Virus record (IMG/VR): IMGVR_UViG_3300021963_000069
Location: 1 to 64,000 of that record
Strand: one strand, 5' to 3'
DNA length: 64,000 bases
From: a virus
This document shows positions 32,803 to 42,327 of the stretch, piece after piece. The translations under genes were made by a program, and so were the position numbers. Each line of letters starts with the position of its first letter. Position 1 is the stretch's first letter. The notes under the pieces are model-generated. The model ran no database searches, was not told the origin of the DNA, and saw only the letters and a program-made list of their open reading frames with translations.

Positions 32803-33648
32803 TTATCCAATAAAGTCATAAGGTGGAAGTTCATATTCTGTTGCCATTCTCTGTCTAAGACTTTCTAATTCCTTTTCTGCGTCTTCATAAAGTTCTCTTC
32901 CATTCAATTCAATACCGCCGGGAAGTTTTACTCCTCTAAACTTAATTAAATTTTGCCCCCACTGCCTTTTAATCAAAGAGGTTAAATATATTTTTAGAAA
33001 ACTATCATTATAAACATCCGTGAAGGTATTTGGGTCTAATATTCTGTAACAATCAATTACAATATAGGTTCCAACTTGTTGTGATCCCCAATCAATATCC
33101 AAATACATTCTATTCTGTCTTTTATTAAATCTTATTTGCTTGTCGGTACTTAATAAGAAATCAATATCCTCCAAGTATGTTTTTGTCATAGAATATTGTA
33201 ACAAATCAACAGAATTGAAATAATATAAATCATTCAAAAATAATTGATACTTGATACTAAACATTCCTCTTGAAATTGAACTCGTATCAAATTTAAAGAC
33301 CTTTTCTATTCCAATTACAGAATCTGGAATTTGAATAAAATTAGATGTCTCGTAAAATTTTGATGTAACCGTACCTAGACCTGCAATATTTCCGGATGAT
33401 GCCGTTGTCTCAACTATTCCTGTTCCATTTGTATTTTTTGCTGCTCCTCTATCAATATCTTCTTGAGAAAATTGATGCTTAAGATACATTCTCTCTACCC
33501 CATCAAAATGTCGTTCTTGAAAATATTGTAGAGCATCATCAACCAAATCGTCGATTTGATCGTCTGCAACATTAATTTCAAGAACTGGAGCACCCAGTCT
33601 TCTTAAACAGTAATCTATGAGTTCTTGTCTACTTGCAGGTTTTGACAT
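32803..33648 (-). CDS. 13: Neck protein gp13
   Basis: The 281-residue protein (T4 gp13: 309) contains LIDYCLRRLGAPVLEINVADDQIDDLVDDALQYFQERHFDGVERMYLKH and a C-terminal LYEDAEKELESLRQRMATEYELPPYDFIG, standard for cyanophage gp13. It joins head and tail with gp14 and gp15. It overlaps the preceding small gene by 1 nt. Confidence 0.93.
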   Translation of the reverse strand: MSKPASRQELIDYCLRRLGAPVLEINVADDQIDDLVDDALQYFQERHFDGVERMYLKHQFSQEDIDRGAAKNTNGTGIVETTASSGNIAGLGTVTSKFYETSNFIQIPDSVIGIEKVFKFDTSSISRGMFSIKYQLFLNDLYYFNSVDLLQYSMTKTYLEDIDFLLSTDKQIRFNKRQNRMYLDIDWGSQQVGTYIVIDCYRILDPNTFTDVYNDSFLKIYLTSLIKRQWGQNLIKFRGVKLPGGIELNGRELYEDAEKELESLRQRMATEYELPPYDFIG

Positions 33649-33869
33649 CAGTAAGTTCCCCCATCTATAGCGTTCGATCCGCTTACATAAAGATTTCCGC
33701 TTATATAAACGTCACCAACAAATGTGCTGATTCCGGTTACAGTAAGCGAAGTTACTGATGCAATTCCTCCAATTACATTTCTAGATGCTTGTGAATATAT
33801 CGCAGCAGATCCAGCAGATCCATTAGATAGACCGGAGATTACTCTTATTCCTGAGATATCTTGTGACAT
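33648..33869 (-). CDS. Small fibre-like virion protein
   Basis: The 73-residue protein is rich in Ser, Gly and Val with ASVTSLTVTGISTFVGDVYISGNLYVSGSNAIDGGTY, a short repeat pattern (TSLTVTG.STF.GDV.ISGNLYVSG) common in cyanophage tail-fibre and baseplate proteins. Coupled to genes on both sides. Virion role inferred. Confidence 0.65.
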   Translation of the reverse strand: MSQDISGIRVISGLSNGSAGSAAIYSQASRNVIGGIASVTSLTVTGISTFVGDVYISGNLYVSGSNAIDGGTY

Positions 33870-34210
33870 TATCGAGTAACTCCCTGTTTAACTGAAGCAA
33901 TTCCTTCAAATAGTCTTGTTGAGACCCCAAGAGAACTAATCATTTCGACATTATAGACATACCTTCCTGGAGTTAATAATATAGTTTCTTCTGGTGTTAA
34001 ACTAATCATTATCATTCCTGCAGATGGGTCTAAAATTTCTGTTTGTAAATCTATATAAGTAGAACTACCATTCCATTGTTTAATTTGTGATATAACATTA
34101 TATTCACTTAAATTAAAACTGGAATTAGTAATCGGATCACTTACAAAAAATGTACGATTAAAGTTGCAACCAGTATCAATAGTTAAATTAATTGCATATA
34201 GTTCTGGCAT
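33869..34210 (-). CDS. Small virion protein, paralogue A
   Basis: The 113-residue beta-rich protein contains INLTIDTGCNFNRTFFVSD, QIKQWNGSSTYIDLQTEI and LTPGRYVYNVEM. It is similar over its length to the next upstream protein (34268-34573): LxIxxGxxFxxTFF, LxxWxGSSxYxxFxxxI, GRYVYxxxI. The pair arose by tandem duplication. TATAAATA lies 23 nt upstream. Confidence 0.7.
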   Translation of the reverse strand: MPELYAINLTIDTGCNFNRTFFVSDPITNSSFNLSEYNVISQIKQWNGSSTYIDLQTEILDPSAGMIMISLTPEETILLTPGRYVYNVEMISSLGVSTRLFEGIASVKQGVTR

Positions 34211-34232
34211 TCATCTAATATTCTTTACTTAT

Positions 34233-34240
34233 TATTTATA
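34233..34240 (-). promoter_or_regulatory. Late promoter octamer
   Basis: TATAAATA on the minus strand, between the two paralogous small genes. Confidence 0.75.
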
Positions 34241-34267
34241 TTCACCAAATTTACTCAAACTAAAACC

Positions 34268-34573
34268 TCATCTAACTAACACCATCCCTTCAATTATTTT
34301 ATTGGTAAAATTAAAAGGAGTAGTAATAATTGCGTCATAAACATATCTTCCTTGTTTTAATAATTTAGTTTGTTGATGCGACAGTGCCAATTTTATTGAT
34401 CCTTGACTTGGGTTGATGATTTGAGATTCAAATTGTGTGTAATTTGAGCTTCCATCCCATTTTCTCAATTGTGCCAATAAAGTACACGCAGTCAAATCAA
34501 CATTTTCCAAAAAAAACGTTTCACTAAAATCTGAGCCGGCATTTATTACTAAGTTGATTACATATACTGCCAT
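34268..34573 (-). CDS. Small virion protein, paralogue B
   Basis: The 101-residue protein MAVYVINLVINAGSDFSETFFLENVDL, with RKWDGSSNYTQFESQIINPSQGSIKLAL and KQGRYVYDAII, is the tandem paralogue of 33869-34210. A domain of this shape (baseplate or fibre-associated barrel) occurs in many cyanophage late clusters. TATAAATA lies 21 nt upstream. Confidence 0.7.
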   Translation of the reverse strand: MAVYVINLVINAGSDFSETFFLENVDLTACTLLAQLRKWDGSSNYTQFESQIINPSQGSIKLALSHQQTKLLKQGRYVYDAIITTPFNFTNKIIEGMVLVR

Positions 34574-34593
34574 TTACTTACTTAGTTTACAAG

Positions 34594-34601
34594 TATTTAT
34601 A
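34594..34601 (-). promoter_or_regulatory. Late promoter octamer overlapping a stop codon
   Basis: TATAAATA on the minus strand; it includes the stop codon of the 56-residue gene. Confidence 0.75.
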
Positions 34602-34767
34602 GATCAGTAAGAGTACTCAAAACTTCCTGTTGCTTCAAATATAATTTACAATAAAGTTTAGAAAAAGATCTCAATTCCTCCTCATTTAAAGTGTCAATTA
34701 CCCGTGCATGTTTTTCATACTCGAATAATTTACTAATAGATTCTAATTCAATTTCATCTGGGTTCAT
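34597..34767 (-). CDS. Small conserved cyanophage protein
   Basis: The 56-residue helical protein MNPDEIELESISKLFEYEKHARV ends KLYCKLYLKQQEVLSTLTDL. I recognise MNPDEIELESI.KLFEYEK and LYLKQQE from cyanophage late clusters. Function unknown. It overlaps the end of the 66-residue gene by 14 nt. Confidence 0.75.
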   Translation of the reverse strand: MNPDEIELESISKLFEYEKHARVIDTLNEEELRSFSKLYCKLYLKQQEVLSTLTDL

Positions 34768-34954
34768 TTATTAGTTCTCTCAATAGTGTTTTAATTTCAT
34801 TAATATCTTCTTTAATTTGATCCAGTTCTTTTCTTTGAGATTCTCTATTGTGAATTGTATTTAGATATTGATTATAAGATACAGAATCACAATTCACAAT
34901 TGCTCCACTATTTTCATCTCTATAAAGATTTTGATGCCCCTTTACTCTAATCAT
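34754..34954 (-). CDS. Small conserved cyanophage protein with C-terminal coiled coil
   Basis: The 66-residue protein MIRVKGHQNLYRDENSGAIVNCD then a coiled coil SQRKELDQIKEDINEIKTLLREL. It follows the DUF4815 gene with a 4-nt overlap. The pattern VKGH.NLYRD..SGAI.N.D is common in cyanophages. A small structural or chaperone role is possible; unknown. Confidence 0.75.
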   Translation of the reverse strand: MIRVKGHQNLYRDENSGAIVNCDSVSYNQYLNTIHNRESQRKELDQIKEDINEIKTLLRELINEPR

Positions 34955-37900
34955 CTTACCGCAATTGTTCTGAGTTCTTTAATTCTTGGTGGATATGCCT
35001 GATTGGTTCCGGACATTACGATTTTAATTACATATCCATTAAATAATCCAAGATTATCTGCGGTAAATTCATATTCTTTAAATTGATTTTCTAAACTAGA
35101 ACTTACAAAAGTATCCGATCTTCCACTATTTTTGGAGGGATTAACGACAGAATATCCTGCTGAAGTAGTGTATGATAAGTTATCATAACCAGGAAATAGT
35201 TCAAATGATTGATCGATTTCGCTCGAATCCGGTCTAAACAAACTATAAAGAACTCTAAAATCAGCAGATTCGTGGCGATATGCCGACAAGATTACTTTTA
35301 GTGATGTTGCGGGTTGAACTAGATTTACTGCTCTTGAAACATATGATGCAGAATGTGGATCATCTAGTATTGAATTGACTCTTCCATCTAATGTGTAATC
35401 AGAAATTGGACTATCCAAACGACTAGAAATAAACTCGGTAAATGCCGTATCTAAGAATAATATTGGAGATAAATTAGAATCTGTCGTATTAAAGGTGATT
35501 CCGGTCGTGAATGATTTATTTCTTGGTAGAGCATCAAGATATTCCATTTCATTTTCTTTGGAACATACAAGTCTTACTGATCTTAATGTATTTAATGAGT
35601 TTAATTGAATTGGCTCGTATCCATTATCTAGGAATGAGGTCTCATTTCCACTTATACTTGTTCCAGTAACCGATCTAATTACTGCCGAAGTTGATGTAGA
35701 AGATCCGGGAGTATTAAGATCATATGTGGGAACTATTGAACTATATAAAATATTCTCGGTGGCGAGAACCTTTGAACCTCCTAATTTTGACTCGGAAGCG
35801 AATGATAATTGTGGTGCTCCAGCAATGGGTCCATCAGTATTGCTAGTACCTCTATCAGTTCCGTTTGCTGCTCTATTAACTTTAAGATAATATCCATCTA
35901 TTCCAATATTTAAATCATCAATATCATGTGTTGTATTAATTCTTCGTAAAGAAACTCCATTTAACTCATACTTATATAATAGGGCATCTTTCTCATGAGT
36001 GATTGAAATTGTAGAATCGATACCTCTAACAATAGTTCCTAGTGATCCACTACCAACGGACCCATAACTAATAATCTCATTTCCAATCTTCACATATCCT
36101 GGATATGTTGGAGTTACAGTAATTCCTTCAAAAGTACCAAAGTTTGATGTGTTTCCAATTGAAATTGATGTAGATGTTGAAGGTAAAGAAGAAGTAATCG
36201 GAACTGGTGCATTGCTCGAAATAACATCACTTATTCTAAGTTTATTCGTGTTTCCATACATTTGATGATCAAAATGTTCGACTCTAACATAATTTCCTGA
36301 ATATTCATTTGTTGAATCCGAACGAGTTAGAACATTAATTCCAGTCACAGGAACTATTGTATTCGAATTATTATAATAACTTAATTCATAATCAGTTGTT
36401 GTACCTGTGGCAAATACTCCCTGAACGCCTTCCAAGTATAAAGTATTGATACTATTACCATCTCCGGTAATAGTAATTCTTGCATCACGCCCGCGTACTG
36501 AAGTTCCAGTTCCTACCGTAGAAGTTACAATACCAACAACATCTCCTTTTTTATAACCATTTCCCCTATTTACAATTACCGGTGTACCAGTAATTGTTCC
36601 ATTAGTGGCAGTAACATCTAATACGAGTCCAGAACCATTTCCAATAATATTATAAGTTTCTACATAAGAATCAGTAACGTAATTGCTACCACCTGTGGTT
36701 AGTCCCACACTTGATACTGAACTTCCGGTTCCAACAACATATCCATAAACATAAGTCTTAGATTTATCAACAATTTTTCTACCCACACTTAAATCAGCAA
36801 TTAATGCTGTGTCTGCTGTTGTGGTAATTCCTAGAGTTGTTCTTTTTGGTAGAGTTGTTAGTGGATTTTCAGATAGTCTCTGTACATAACCATTACTTTC
36901 ATCTAATGTTGGATTATTAAAAAATACAGTTCCCGTGGTTGAAGTAAATTTAGCCTTATAAAGTTTAAACTTAAGATCCTGATATTGGTTTGCGGTCCAT
37001 ATGGATCCATTTTGTGATTTAAACAGACTTCCCATCGAAAATTGCTTGGAATATGTAACTGCATCTACATCTGGAAGTGATTTTGTATTTACGGTTTTTT
37101 CGCCCATAACCGCAGTCCACATTTCATACTGATCGCTATTTTCTGAAATAATTACAACTGCATATTCTCTTCCGGGTGGAAGATAAATTGGTTCTTCAAA
37201 TGTAACCTTAGTAGCAACAGAAGCATCGGTTGAAGTATTAACTTGATTGGGTCTTAACGTAACAGGAAATCCAATTACAGTTCTTGTGGGAGTTCCCAGT
37301 TCAACAGTTCTAATTTCAACTTTTACTGGAGCATTTCCTGGGTCTTTTTTAGCAAAAAATAAATCAACAGCAGTTAAAAATGCACCATTTACATCATCAT
37401 TTGATGATGTGGGTGAAGGAGCCTCTACATTTCCACCAACAACAAATGATTGTGCGAGAGGATCAACAAATCTTTGAACTGTTGTTCTTGTATGAGTGTT
37501 TATCGTTGTCTGAGAAGTTGTGGTATTTGTTGTAAGATTTGTAACTGTTTTTGTTGTTAGATTGGATGTTGTTGCGGTTACGGTATTTTCCCACTGTTCT
37601 AATGTTCCATCTGAATTATAATTTGTTTCGGTAGATGAATTGTCCGTACTTCCAGGAAGACCAGGATTATTTGTGGAACTTGAAGTCAATTTAAATGTTT
37701 TAGTTCCTGTGGCAATTCTTACAGTTGGAGGTGGAATTGTATTTGGATCTCTCAGATAAAATGCTCCAATTAAATCTCCAAAATTATCGGAAATTAATCT
37801 TAAATCACTTACATATGCCACAGCACCGCTAGACTGTCCAACTAATTGCATACCCTTAAGCAAATAACCGGAATATTTTCCTTGTGCTTCTTCCGACAGA

Positions 37901-40900
37901 GAAGCAGTATCAATATTCAAAATTTTCGATGATTGACTATACTCAGATGATATCGATTCAGTTCTAATATATGGGTTAATTGTATATGTTGTAGATGGAG
38001 AATTATAAGGACCATACTTATGATCTGACTTGGCAACTCTGAATGAAATTAAATTATTACCATCAGAAGATCCAACAACGGTTTCTCCGACTACAAATGC
38101 TTTAGTAACATCTCTGATCTCAATTAGTTTTGGAATGAAGTCTACGCCACTATTTCCATCAAGGAATTGATAAAATTGAGTAGATGGCTTAAGATTAGAT
38201 CCAGAAAACTGAGTATTTCTGGATCTCATAAATGATTCATCGGAAGAAGATATCAATACATTTCTTATTGTTGTATCAGTATTGCTTACTGTGTCGAAAC
38301 TTTCTGTTGTTGTAGTATTGGAACTGGTATTAGTAACAGTATTTGATGTTGAAGTATTATCTGTACCCGCTACTTCGGTCCAATTTCCTTGTCCGAAAAT
38401 ATCTGGAAGATTAACTGTGCTACTTGTTTGAGTATTAATTTGTGGCAAATTAACCGAGACATTACTTGTTAAATTATTGGTAAGTGTTCTACTAGAATTT
38501 AATGTTACACTGATATTCTTATCGGGAAGTTGAATTGTTCTCACCCAGTTATCAATTTCTGGGCTCAATTTAACATCGCCATTATAAACAATTACATTAA
38601 AAGGGTTTACATTTTCTACTGTTGTGGCAAATGCTTGTTCTATCCACCCAATAGATTCATATTTTAAAGTTACTGCTTTTCCTGTTTTTACTACATTTGG
38701 ATCGGATAGTGGGAAATTCTCCGAAAGGTCCAAATCTTCATCAATAATAGAAGTTGCCGGTGTAATTTGAGATTTAAGTGAATTTCTACTAACTATAGGT
38801 GTAAGTTCATTAGCAGCAGTATTAACTCTAATGGATGACAATCCTCTATTAATAAATGTATAATTTTTAAAGTCATCTACAAAAAAACCACTCTTAAATC
38901 TATTGTTGCCATCGGCATCTTGAATTTGTAATGTCTGTGTATTCACTTCAAGTAGAGATAGTGAGGTTACTCTTTCTAAATTTTCTACCCTATCCTCAAT
39001 TAGACCAATATCCCTCATCGTATATCTTCTATTATCCATTAATGTCACAGTTGCATTTGCTGGATTATAAAGATATGGTGGCAATTTAATAGTCGCAATT
39101 TCCATTACGGCATCACTTTTATCTGGTGCCTTTGGATTCTTTGATGATATTCCTTTTTCAAGAATAAAGTTTCCAGTTTTATCTAGATATAATTTATCGA
39201 TTCTTGGTAAATAATATTCATACCCAAGTAATGAACTTTCATTTGGTGCTAAAATGGGTGCAGAACTTAAAGTTCTTGATGAGAAATCAAATGGAGAAGA
39301 AGTAGTGGATGTAAATACTGGAACTCTTGGTCTAAAATCCAAAGTATCAGATGATTTTACAGATCTTGGTCCAATAAAAGGAATATCGTGTGTATACCTT
39401 TCTTTATCGTAACTCAATACTGTAAATACATCTCCACTATCATTAGACGGTACTGAATAATAGTCAAATACAATTAAAAGTTGTTTAGATGGTTCGGTTG
39501 TATTCTTATTTCTAACAATTCTAGAATAATCATAGTATTGATCTTTTTGTCCCTTGTCAAGAGTATATGAATTTGTAATATCCTTATATTTTCCAGGAGT
39601 GATAGATTCAATCTCCGTAGTTATATTGGAATCTTCGAATACTACAGATTCAGAAATTGAAAATCTTTCAGAATTTAAATATATGATTCCGAGTACGTTA
39701 GAAAATGGTTTAGAAACAACCCTAGCGATTGCCTTACTACCTTTTCCAAAAATATTTTCACCAATAATTGCATTTGTGCTCACATCAGAACTGGCACCGA
39801 ATTGTATTTGGTCTACAACTGGCGCCGAGGAATCAAATGACTCATATACTGATATTATTTTTACTGCATCTGGGTAGTTTAAAGATATTTCTTCATCCTG
39901 AACTCTTAGTCCATAATATTGATTATATGTGAGACCATCTCCGATTGAAGAGCTGATTCCTGTTCCAGATTCGGGATACTTGGATCTTACTACAGTTAAT
40001 AGTTGACTTCTATTATATGTTTTTATTTTACTCTGAATTACGTTCTTAACTAATGTAGTATTTACAACGATATTTGATTGTGAAGGAATTAATCCACTAA
40101 TTGTTACAGTATTTCCACTTATTGAAAATTGATCCGAGGTTACCGTACCAATTCCACCACCACTATAATGTACTGAATATCTCTCTTGATCAAATGATGC
40201 AAAGAATGCACTAGTAATGCCACTAACTGCTGACATATCAAATGACAACACTCCGCTGCCATTTGTAGATTCTCCTGCTATCTGTTCAGAAAGTGTTAAT
40301 AGTGATCCCGAAAGATTTACCGAAGAAATATTAAAATCTGGTAGTTGTGCATATAAAAATCCCGAGTTCTGATTTCTTATAATTGGAGCACCAATAAAGA
40401 TATTACTATAAGTTCCATTTGTTACTGTACCTGAATATACTCCAGAAACACCTGGTGTTGCTGCGATAGTTAATGATGTACCATCAGCAGAAACTGCTGA
40501 TACCCGATTGAATGATTCATCTCCAGTTGTAGTTTGATATCTAACAATTGATCCAATTTTTACACCGGTAAAGAATTTTCCAGGACTTACTAATGTATTT
40601 CCTCCGCTAATAGTTACCTGAGTGATTCCATTTGGAAATCTAAATCTCTCAAGTAAACAATCAGCAGTAAAATCTACCGGAAGTCCAGATACTGCAGTTG
40701 TTTGTTTTACGGATTTGATATCTTCAGTAGAATATGTTGTTACTGTTCTGATACTTCTTGAAAAATCCAGACCATTAACAATTAATTGCTCTCCAACTGA
40801 GAAAGTTCCAGAAGTTTGTCTTAAATTAATAGTTGCAGAACTACCCCCTGCAGCAACAGCAAAACCACTGGCACCACTACTCTTTCCTTTTACAAATGAT

Positions 40901-42321
40901 GTTGCTGGTAATTCTGAATTAGATACTGAGGAATTTAAAACAAGAGTTGTATAAGTTTGAATATCGTAAAGATATAAATCCCAGTTAGTAGCATCATTTG
41001 TATATGGAGCGTCAGTCAAACTAAAACTATATACTCGTGCGTTACCAATTATATTTCCTGTGGAATTTAGTTGATCATATAAATCTATAGTTAGTTTATT
41101 TTTTGGCGTTCCTGATACATTATTAACTCTTATATTATTCCCCATTTCAAAAGGAATACTTGCAGTTTTAATCAGTTCTGTATCTCTTGGCTTCTCTACA
41201 TCGATGATTGTTGTTGATATTTTAGCGACATCATATCCCCTTACATAGGCTTTTCCTGGGGATATTTTCAAACACATCAAATTTTCTGATGGTGTATTAT
41301 TTTGTTCCGTAGTTTCGGTATCAAAAAATAATCCGTTATTTCCTAGTCTATCATTTAGAGAATTATTTACCGTTACATTAAATGGTTCAACAGTATAATC
41401 TCCAGACTCGTCATAGGTTCTTTCTGCAATATAATCTTTAATTATATTATATTGAGTTTTTGTCTCAATTTTTTTAATTTTTCCATCTTCAACTCTCAAT
41501 AATTCAACAAAATCGGTATCATTAGTGTCTGATATTAATTTTTTAGTTAAAGATAAATTAATCTTAAATCTATCTGCTCCTGGTGCAGCATAGTTTGTAA
41601 AACCTTTAGATGGGTCATATAATGAACTATCATCCTTTGCACTAAGAATTAATTCATCAATTTTTAGACCAATTCGGTATGAAGGTGTGCTTGTGTAATG
41701 GTCAAGAATTATAGTTTGTTTAGATACATTTGCAAAATATCCTCTAATAAAGTAAACTCCATCACCAATAGATGCCGAAGATCCCACAGATGTTGCATCC
41801 AATGAAATTAACGATGAAAATGGAGTTCCTGCATTAATTGTGGTGTTTCCATAAGTTATATTTTCTTCTGCAATTAATGATTCGCCATCTTGAAAGGGAT
41901 TAAATTGAAAATTACTATCAGAATCTAAATATTTTACATATATTGTTAGGTCTTCTACATTATTTGCATCTGGTAAAGAAATAAATTGAATTGTTGCGGT
42001 AGTTCCTGATGTCTGACCAATTACCTTTTTACCAATAAAATTATTAATATAAAGAGAAATATCAACTCCAAAATTAGTTGGATTAAGTTTTACTGAATTA
42101 AAATTTCCATCATAGGCAATATTGCCCGGAATCACCATAGAACCTTCTTTAAATACATGGCTTCCAAAAGATTTTACCTGATCTTGTAAAATTGATTGAA
42201 GAGTCGTTAGTTCTCTTGCCTGTACCGGATATCCAGGTTTAAACAAAACTTTATAAAAATTCTTCGAAGAATCAAAATCATCATAATAAGGACTGATATT
42301 TAAATCTGTTTTTTGTGCCAT
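34951..42321 (-). CDS. Large DUF4815 baseplate/fibre protein
   Basis: The 2456-residue protein begins ISPYYDDFDSSKNFYKVLFKPGYPVQARELTTLQSILQDQ, the DUF4815 start, followed by FGSHVFKEGSMVIPG. The long remainder is beta-rich, Ser/Thr/Asn/Gly-rich, with DPLAQSFVVGG near residue 1615 and GxGY modules (GGSNYV, RGNGYKKGDV) near 1870-1925. Cyanophage counterparts are virion proteins placed after gp8. T4 has no direct match by name; gp9/gp10-type attachment is possible. It is likely a baseplate-attached fibre or adhesin. Confidence 0.85.
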   Translation of the reverse strand: MAQKTDLNISPYYDDFDSSKNFYKVLFKPGYPVQARELTTLQSILQDQVKSFGSHVFKEGSMVIPGNIAYDGNFNSVKLNPTNFGVDISLYINNFIGKKVIGQTSGTTATIQFISLPDANNVEDLTIYVKYLDSDSNFQFNPFQDGESLIAEENITYGNTTINAGTPFSSLISLDATSVGSSASIGDGVYFIRGYFANVSKQTIILDHYTSTPSYRIGLKIDELILSAKDDSSLYDPSKGFTNYAAPGADRFKINLSLTKKLISDTNDTDFVELLRVEDGKIKKIETKTQYNIIKDYIAERTYDESGDYTVEPFNVTVNNSLNDRLGNNGLFFDTETTEQNNTPSENLMCLKISPGKAYVRGYDVAKISTTIIDVEKPRDTELIKTASIPFEMGNNIRVNNVSGTPKNKLTIDLYDQLNSTGNIIGNARVYSFSLTDAPYTNDATNWDLYLYDIQTYTTLVLNSSVSNSELPATSFVKGKSSGASGFAVAAGGSSATINLRQTSGTFSVGEQLIVNGLDFSRSIRTVTTYSTEDIKSVKQTTAVSGLPVDFTADCLLERFRFPNGITQVTISGGNTLVSPGKFFTGVKIGSIVRYQTTTGDESFNRVSAVSADGTSLTIAATPGVSGVYSGTVTNGTYSNIFIGAPIIRNQNSGFLYAQLPDFNISSVNLSGSLLTLSEQIAGESTNGSGVLSFDMSAVSGITSAFFASFDQERYSVHYSGGGIGTVTSDQFSISGNTVTISGLIPSQSNIVVNTTLVKNVIQSKIKTYNRSQLLTVVRSKYPESGTGISSSIGDGLTYNQYYGLRVQDEEISLNYPDAVKIISVYESFDSSAPVVDQIQFGASSDVSTNAIIGENIFGKGSKAIARVVSKPFSNVLGIIYLNSERFSISESVVFEDSNITTEIESITPGKYKDITNSYTLDKGQKDQYYDYSRIVRNKNTTEPSKQLLIVFDYYSVPSNDSGDVFTVLSYDKERYTHDIPFIGPRSVKSSDTLDFRPRVPVFTSTTSSPFDFSSRTLSSAPILAPNESSLLGYEYYLPRIDKLYLDKTGNFILEKGISSKNPKAPDKSDAVMEIATIKLPPYLYNPANATVTLMDNRRYTMRDIGLIEDRVENLERVTSLSLLEVNTQTLQIQDADGNNRFKSGFFVDDFKNYTFINRGLSSIRVNTAANELTPIVSRNSLKSQITPATSIIDEDLDLSENFPLSDPNVVKTGKAVTLKYESIGWIEQAFATTVENVNPFNVIVYNGDVKLSPEIDNWVRTIQLPDKNISVTLNSSRTLTNNLTSNVSVNLPQINTQTSSTVNLPDIFGQGNWTEVAGTDNTSTSNTVTNTSSNTTTTESFDTVSNTDTTIRNVLISSSDESFMRSRNTQFSGSNLKPSTQFYQFLDGNSGVDFIPKLIEIRDVTKAFVVGETVVGSSDGNNLISFRVAKSDHKYGPYNSPSTTYTINPYIRTESISSEYSQSSKILNIDTASLSEEAQGKYSGYLLKGMQLVGQSSGAVAYVSDLRLISDNFGDLIGAFYLRDPNTIPPPTVRIATGTKTFKLTSSSTNNPGLPGSTDNSSTETNYNSDGTLEQWENTVTATTSNLTTKTVTNLTTNTTTSQTTINTHTRTTVQRFVDPLAQSFVVGGNVEAPSPTSSNDDVNGAFLTAVDLFFAKKDPGNAPVKVEIRTVELGTPTRTVIGFPVTLRPNQVNTSTDASVATKVTFEEPIYLPPGREYAVVIISENSDQYEMWTAVMGEKTVNTKSLPDVDAVTYSKQFSMGSLFKSQNGSIWTANQYQDLKFKLYKAKFTSTTGTVFFNNPTLDESNGYVQRLSENPLTTLPKRTTLGITTTADTALIADLSVGRKIVDKSKTYVYGYVVGTGSSVSSVGLTTGGSNYVTDSYVETYNIIGNGSGLVLDVTATNGTITGTPVIVNRGNGYKKGDVVGIVTSTVGTGTSVRGRDARITITGDGNSINTLYLEGVQGVFATGTTTDYELSYYNNSNTIVPVTGINVLTRSDSTNEYSGNYVRVEHFDHQMYGNTNKLRISDVISSNAPVPITSSLPSTSTSISIGNTSNFGTFEGITVTPTYPGYVKIGNEIISYGSVGSGSLGTIVRGIDSTISITHEKDALLYKYELNGVSLRRINTTHDIDDLNIGIDGYYLKVNRAANGTDRGTSNTDGPIAGAPQLSFASESKLGGSKVLATENILYSSIVPTYDLNTPGSSTSTSAVIRSVTGTSISGNETSFLDNGYEPIQLNSLNTLRSVRLVCSKENEMEYLDALPRNKSFTTGITFNTTDSNLSPILFLDTAFTEFISSRLDSPISDYTLDGRVNSILDDPHSASYVSRAVNLVQPATSLKVILSAYRHESADFRVLYSLFRPDSSEIDQSFELFPGYDNLSYTTSAGYSVVNPSKNSGRSDTFVSSSLENQFKEYEFTADNLGLFNGYVIKIVMSGTNQAYPPRIKELRTIAVR

Positions 42322-42327
42322 TTTTAT

